From an uncultured Muribaculaceae bacterium (GTDB lineage Bacteria; Bacteroidota; Bacteroidia; Bacteroidales; Muribaculaceae), in NCBI GenBank assembly GCA_910578365.1, contig CAJTRC010000051.1:1-18159 (forward strand): a stretch of DNA of 18,159 nt, given 5' to 3'. Positions 16,449 to 18,159 of this stretch are shown here, one piece after another; positions within the stretch are counted from its first letter, which is position 1, and each line of letters opens with the position of its first letter. The translations under genes were made by a program, and so were the position numbers. Under the pieces are notes generated by a model. The model saw only the letters and a program-made list of their open reading frames with translations. It was not told the origin of the DNA and did no database searches.

Positions 16449-17858
16449 TCAACGAAGGTCAAGACGCACCACATTTTCCACATGTTGCGTATGAGGGAAC
16501 ATATCCACCGGCTGAACAGCAGTCACTTTATATTTGCTGTCGAGCAGAGCCAGGTCACGTGCCTGTGTGGCCGGGTTGCAGCTCACGTATACTATACGGC
16601 GTGGCTCGGCGCGCAGTATCACGTCCACTACATCGCCGTGCATACCTGCGCGTGGCGGGTCGACAATCATCACGTCGGGCTTGCCGTGCGAGGCCACAAA
16701 TTCGTCGGTAAGAACATCTTTCATGTCGCCGGCATAGAACAGAGTGTTGTCAATACCGTTGATTTGCGAGTTGATTTTTGCGTCTTCAATGGCCTCGGGC
16801 ACATATTCGATGCCTACGACCTTGCGGGCGCGTCGGCTTACAAAGTTGGCGATAGTTCCGGTACCGGTGTAGAGGTCATACACCAGTTCGTCGCCGCTCA
16901 GTCCTGCGAAGTCGCGGGTAACCTTATAGAGTTCGTAGGCTTGCAGAGAGTTGGTCTGGTAGAACGACTTGGGCCCTACTCTGAACCTCAGACCTTCCAT
17001 TTCTTCCTCTATGAATTCGCTGCCCGAGTGCAACAGCACTTCCTGGTCACCGATAGTGTCGTTGACTTTGGTATTGATTACATACAACAACGATGTGATT
17101 TCGGGAAATTCGGCCCGTACGGCATCAAGCAGTCCGGCGATAGCCTCTGGTTCGTTGGCGCCGAACACCATCACAGCCATAATCTGCCCTGTCGAGGCCA
17201 TGCGGACCATAAGTGTACGCAACAGTCCCTGCTGGGCGCGCAGGTCGTAGAAAGGCAGATTATGGCTCTTGCCGTATTGCTTTATAAACAGGCGCAGACG
17301 GTTGGAGAAATCGTCCTGCAGCACACATTTATTTATATCAAGTACCTTGTCAAATGCACCTGGAATATGGAATCCGGCGGCATCACGGTCGGGAAATTCC
17401 TCTCCCGAAGCCAGCTGCTGGTCGGTGAGCCAGCAACGGTTCGAGAATGTGTATTCCATTTTATTGCGGTAACATTCGGTTTGCTTCGAGCCGAGAATAG
17501 GACTGATTTCGGGTAACTCCACCTTGGCAATACGGGTAAGAGCGTCGACCACCTGCTGCTGCTTGCATTTGAGCTGGAAGTCGTATGGCAGATGCTGCCA
17601 TCTGCATCCTCCGCATACCGTAAAATGCTCGCATATAGGAGCTATACGCACCGGACCGGCCTCGACCAGACGCAGCACTGTACCCTCGGCATACGATTTC
17701 TTTTTCTTACGCAGGCGCACATCTACAACATCGCCTGGGGCGGCAAATGGCACGAACAGCACCATACCGTCGACTTTCGCTATGGCATTGCCTTCGGCAC
17801 CCACATCGCATATTGTAACTCCCTCAAGCACCGGGAGCGGTTTTCTTCTTCGTGACAT
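16449..17858 (-). CDS. rlmD: RlmD-like 23S rRNA m5U methyltransferase
   Basis: A 469-aa SAM-dependent RNA uracil-C5 methyltransferase of the RlmC/RlmD/TrmA family. An N-terminal TRAM RNA-binding domain occupies about 8-66 (ending in a basic KKKKSY stretch). An iron-sulphur site is formed by Cys76, Cys82, Cys85 and Cys178 (CEHFTVCGGC plus INKC). The Rossmann core has the SAM loop DLYTGTGT (328-335), then DPPRAG (400-405), and the catalytic nucleophile Cys427 in YVSCNPA. The TRAM domain plus the Fe-S cluster excludes TrmA and points to RlmD (U1939 of 23S rRNA in E. coli) or RlmC; the exact target base cannot be read from sequence. It is the first gene of the minus-strand operon with ligA, with a consensus-like promoter just upstream. 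Confidence 0.9.
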   Translation of the reverse strand: MSRRRKPLPVLEGVTICDVGAEGNAIAKVDGMVLFVPFAAPGDVVDVRLRKKKKSYAEGTVLRLVEAGPVRIAPICEHFTVCGGCRWQHLPYDFQLKCKQQQVVDALTRIAKVELPEISPILGSKQTECYRNKMEYTFSNRCWLTDQQLASGEEFPDRDAAGFHIPGAFDKVLDINKCVLQDDFSNRLRLFIKQYGKSHNLPFYDLRAQQGLLRTLMVRMASTGQIMAVMVFGANEPEAIAGLLDAVRAEFPEITSLLYVINTKVNDTIGDQEVLLHSGSEFIEEEMEGLRFRVGPKSFYQTNSLQAYELYKVTRDFAGLSGDELVYDLYTGTGTIANFVSRRARKVVGIEYVPEAIEDAKINSQINGIDNTLFYAGDMKDVLTDEFVASHGKPDVMIVDPPRAGMHGDVVDVILRAEPRRIVYVSCNPATQARDLALLDSKYKVTAVQPVDMFPHTQHVENVVRLDLR

Positions 17859-17878
17859 ATTATTATATATTTAATATG

Positions 17879-17910
17879 CAAAGGTACTACTTTTTCACAA
17901 ATTCGGCAAC
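17879..17910 (-). promoter_or_regulatory. Promoter of the rlmD-ligA operon
   Basis: On the minus strand, GTTG (17910-17907, one mismatch), a 20-nt spacer and TACCTTTG (17886-17879, exact TAnnTTTG) lie directly before rlmD. Transcription would start near 17872, only about 14 nt before the ATG at 17858, so the leader is short. The -33 box lies inside the end of the doubtful small ORF at 17887-18075. Confidence 0.55.
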
Positions 17911-18075
17911 AGATACATTCCTGTAGGCACGCATAACCACGGCTCTTTCATTTAAAAAGTCTAGTGCTTCCGAAAAGCCTTTTATTTTATAGCGGGGGAA
18001 GTCTGAATGGGAAAGGGTGATTTTGCATTTATTTCTCTGATTTTCAATAAAATAAGTGGTATAAAAATTGGTCAA
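17887..18075 (-). CDS. Possible small protein, 62 aa, TTG start
   Basis: An open frame of 62 codons precedes rlmD on the same strand. Its sequence looks protein-like (for example YKIKGFSEALDFLNERAVVM, ending VSVAEFVKK), but I do not recognise a family. No ATG lies near the start. The only usual initiator is TTG at 18075-18073, and the frame is closed upstream by a stop at 18111-18109, so it is not simply the end of a longer gene. The TTG lies inside the 26-bp palindrome of the divergent promoter, which would place its own control there. The stop is 29 nt before the rlmD ATG and overlaps the rlmD promoter region. It is either a true small gene or a decayed remnant. Confidence 0.3.
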   Translation of the reverse strand: MTNFYTTYFIENQRNKCKITLSHSDFPRYKIKGFSEALDFLNERAVVMRAYRNVSVAEFVKK

Positions 18076-18088
18076 GTGACCAATTTTT
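18063..18088. promoter_or_regulatory. 26-bp perfect palindrome, likely operator
   Basis: AAAAATTGGTCA (18063-18074) and TGACCAATTTTT (18077-18088) are exact reverse complements around AG. The palindrome covers the -33 box and nearly the whole spacer of the promoter at 18067-18098, the classic position of a repressor site. Its 11-bp half TTGGTCAAGTG (18068-18078) recurs inverted at 18135-18145, inside the start of the gene at 18120. Confidence 0.6.
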
Positions 18089-18098
18089 CGTAACTTTA
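18067..18098 (+). promoter_or_regulatory. Promoter of the right-edge gene
   Basis: ATTG (18067-18070), a 20-nt spacer and TAACTTTA (18091-18098) match the Bacteroidota consensus with one mismatch in each box. The start codon at 18120 follows about 15 nt after the expected transcription start. The overlap with the palindrome suggests regulated expression. Confidence 0.5.
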
Positions 18099-18119
18099 TA
18101 GTAGTAAATCAATTAGTTA

Positions 18120-18159
18120 TGAATAAAAATAAGCCACTTGACCAAGTGCGTTCGACCGG
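18120..18159 (+). CDS. Start of an unidentified gene (truncated by the window)
   Basis: ATG at 18120 opens a frame MNKNKPLDQVRST that runs off the window end after 13 codons. It is supported by the promoter and palindromic operator immediately upstream; no Shine-Dalgarno is visible, as is usual in this phylum. Codons 6-10 are part of the 14-bp palindrome CACTTGACCAAGTG (18135-18148). The polar, basic start would suit a cytoplasmic protein such as a regulator, but 13 residues do not allow identification. The visible part is too short to say whether it belongs to an accessory module. Confidence 0.45.

Noticed and set aside
16482..17516. 344-aa plus-strand frame opposite rlmD
   Set aside because: It is a shadow of the methyltransferase gene, whose Fe-S and catalytic cysteines are on the minus strand.
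18120..18159. Start of an integron-type or phage integrase
   Set aside because: The residues LDQVRS recall the start of some tyrosine recombinases, but 13 residues are far too few and no attachment site or other mobile gene is seen.

Overview
The window looks like a chromosomal segment of a gut-type Bacteroidota (order Bacteroidales; Muribaculaceae is a plausible but unproven guess). Four things point there. Most promoters fit TTTG-N19-21-TAnnTTTG, the Bacteroidota primary sigma factor consensus. Shine-Dalgarno sequences are weak or absent. The gene families are typical of the group: a DUF3127 protein, an EF-G2 paralogue and an AddB-type nuclease. Coding DNA has moderate GC content, while the intergenic DNA is AT-rich.

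Layout. Positions 1-260 hold two hairpins. Positions 260-754 (minus) encode a small XRE/Cro-type regulator with a consensus promoter surrounded by TGTAAATT repeats. About 1.3 kb of AT-rich DNA without a convincing gene follows (829-2180). Positions 2287-2694 (plus) encode a DUF3127 protein whose C-terminus ends like single-stranded DNA-binding protein (SSB). Positions 2802-9548 form a tight five-gene plus-strand run: mlaE-like permease, mlaF-like ATPase, DNA polymerase III delta' (holB), AddB-like nuclease and hemW. The first three are joined by ATGA overlaps and the others are 4-22 nt apart. lon (9538-11946, minus) converges on hemW and overlaps it by 11 bp. The EF-G2-like gene (12216-14372, plus) diverges from lon and ends at a perfect 27-bp hairpin shared with the convergent ligA. 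rlmD (17858-16449) and ligA (16442-14439) form a minus-strand operon. At the right edge a gene starts at 18120 behind a promoter covered by a perfect palindrome.

How the genes fit together. Most are housekeeping: replication and repair (delta', AddB-like, LigA, perhaps DUF3127), envelope lipid transport (MlaE/MlaF), translation and ribosome modification (EF-G2, RlmD), proteolysis (Lon) and haem trafficking (HemW). I found no transposase, integrase, CRISPR array, tRNA, rRNA or recognisable defence system.

The observations most worth following are the EF-G paralogue lacking canonical GTPase residues (probably the Bacteroides EF-G2 type already described), the SSB-like tail of the DUF3127 protein, the palindromic operator at the right edge, and the repeat-rich control region of the XRE gene. 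The window does not show a clearly undescribed multi-gene system.
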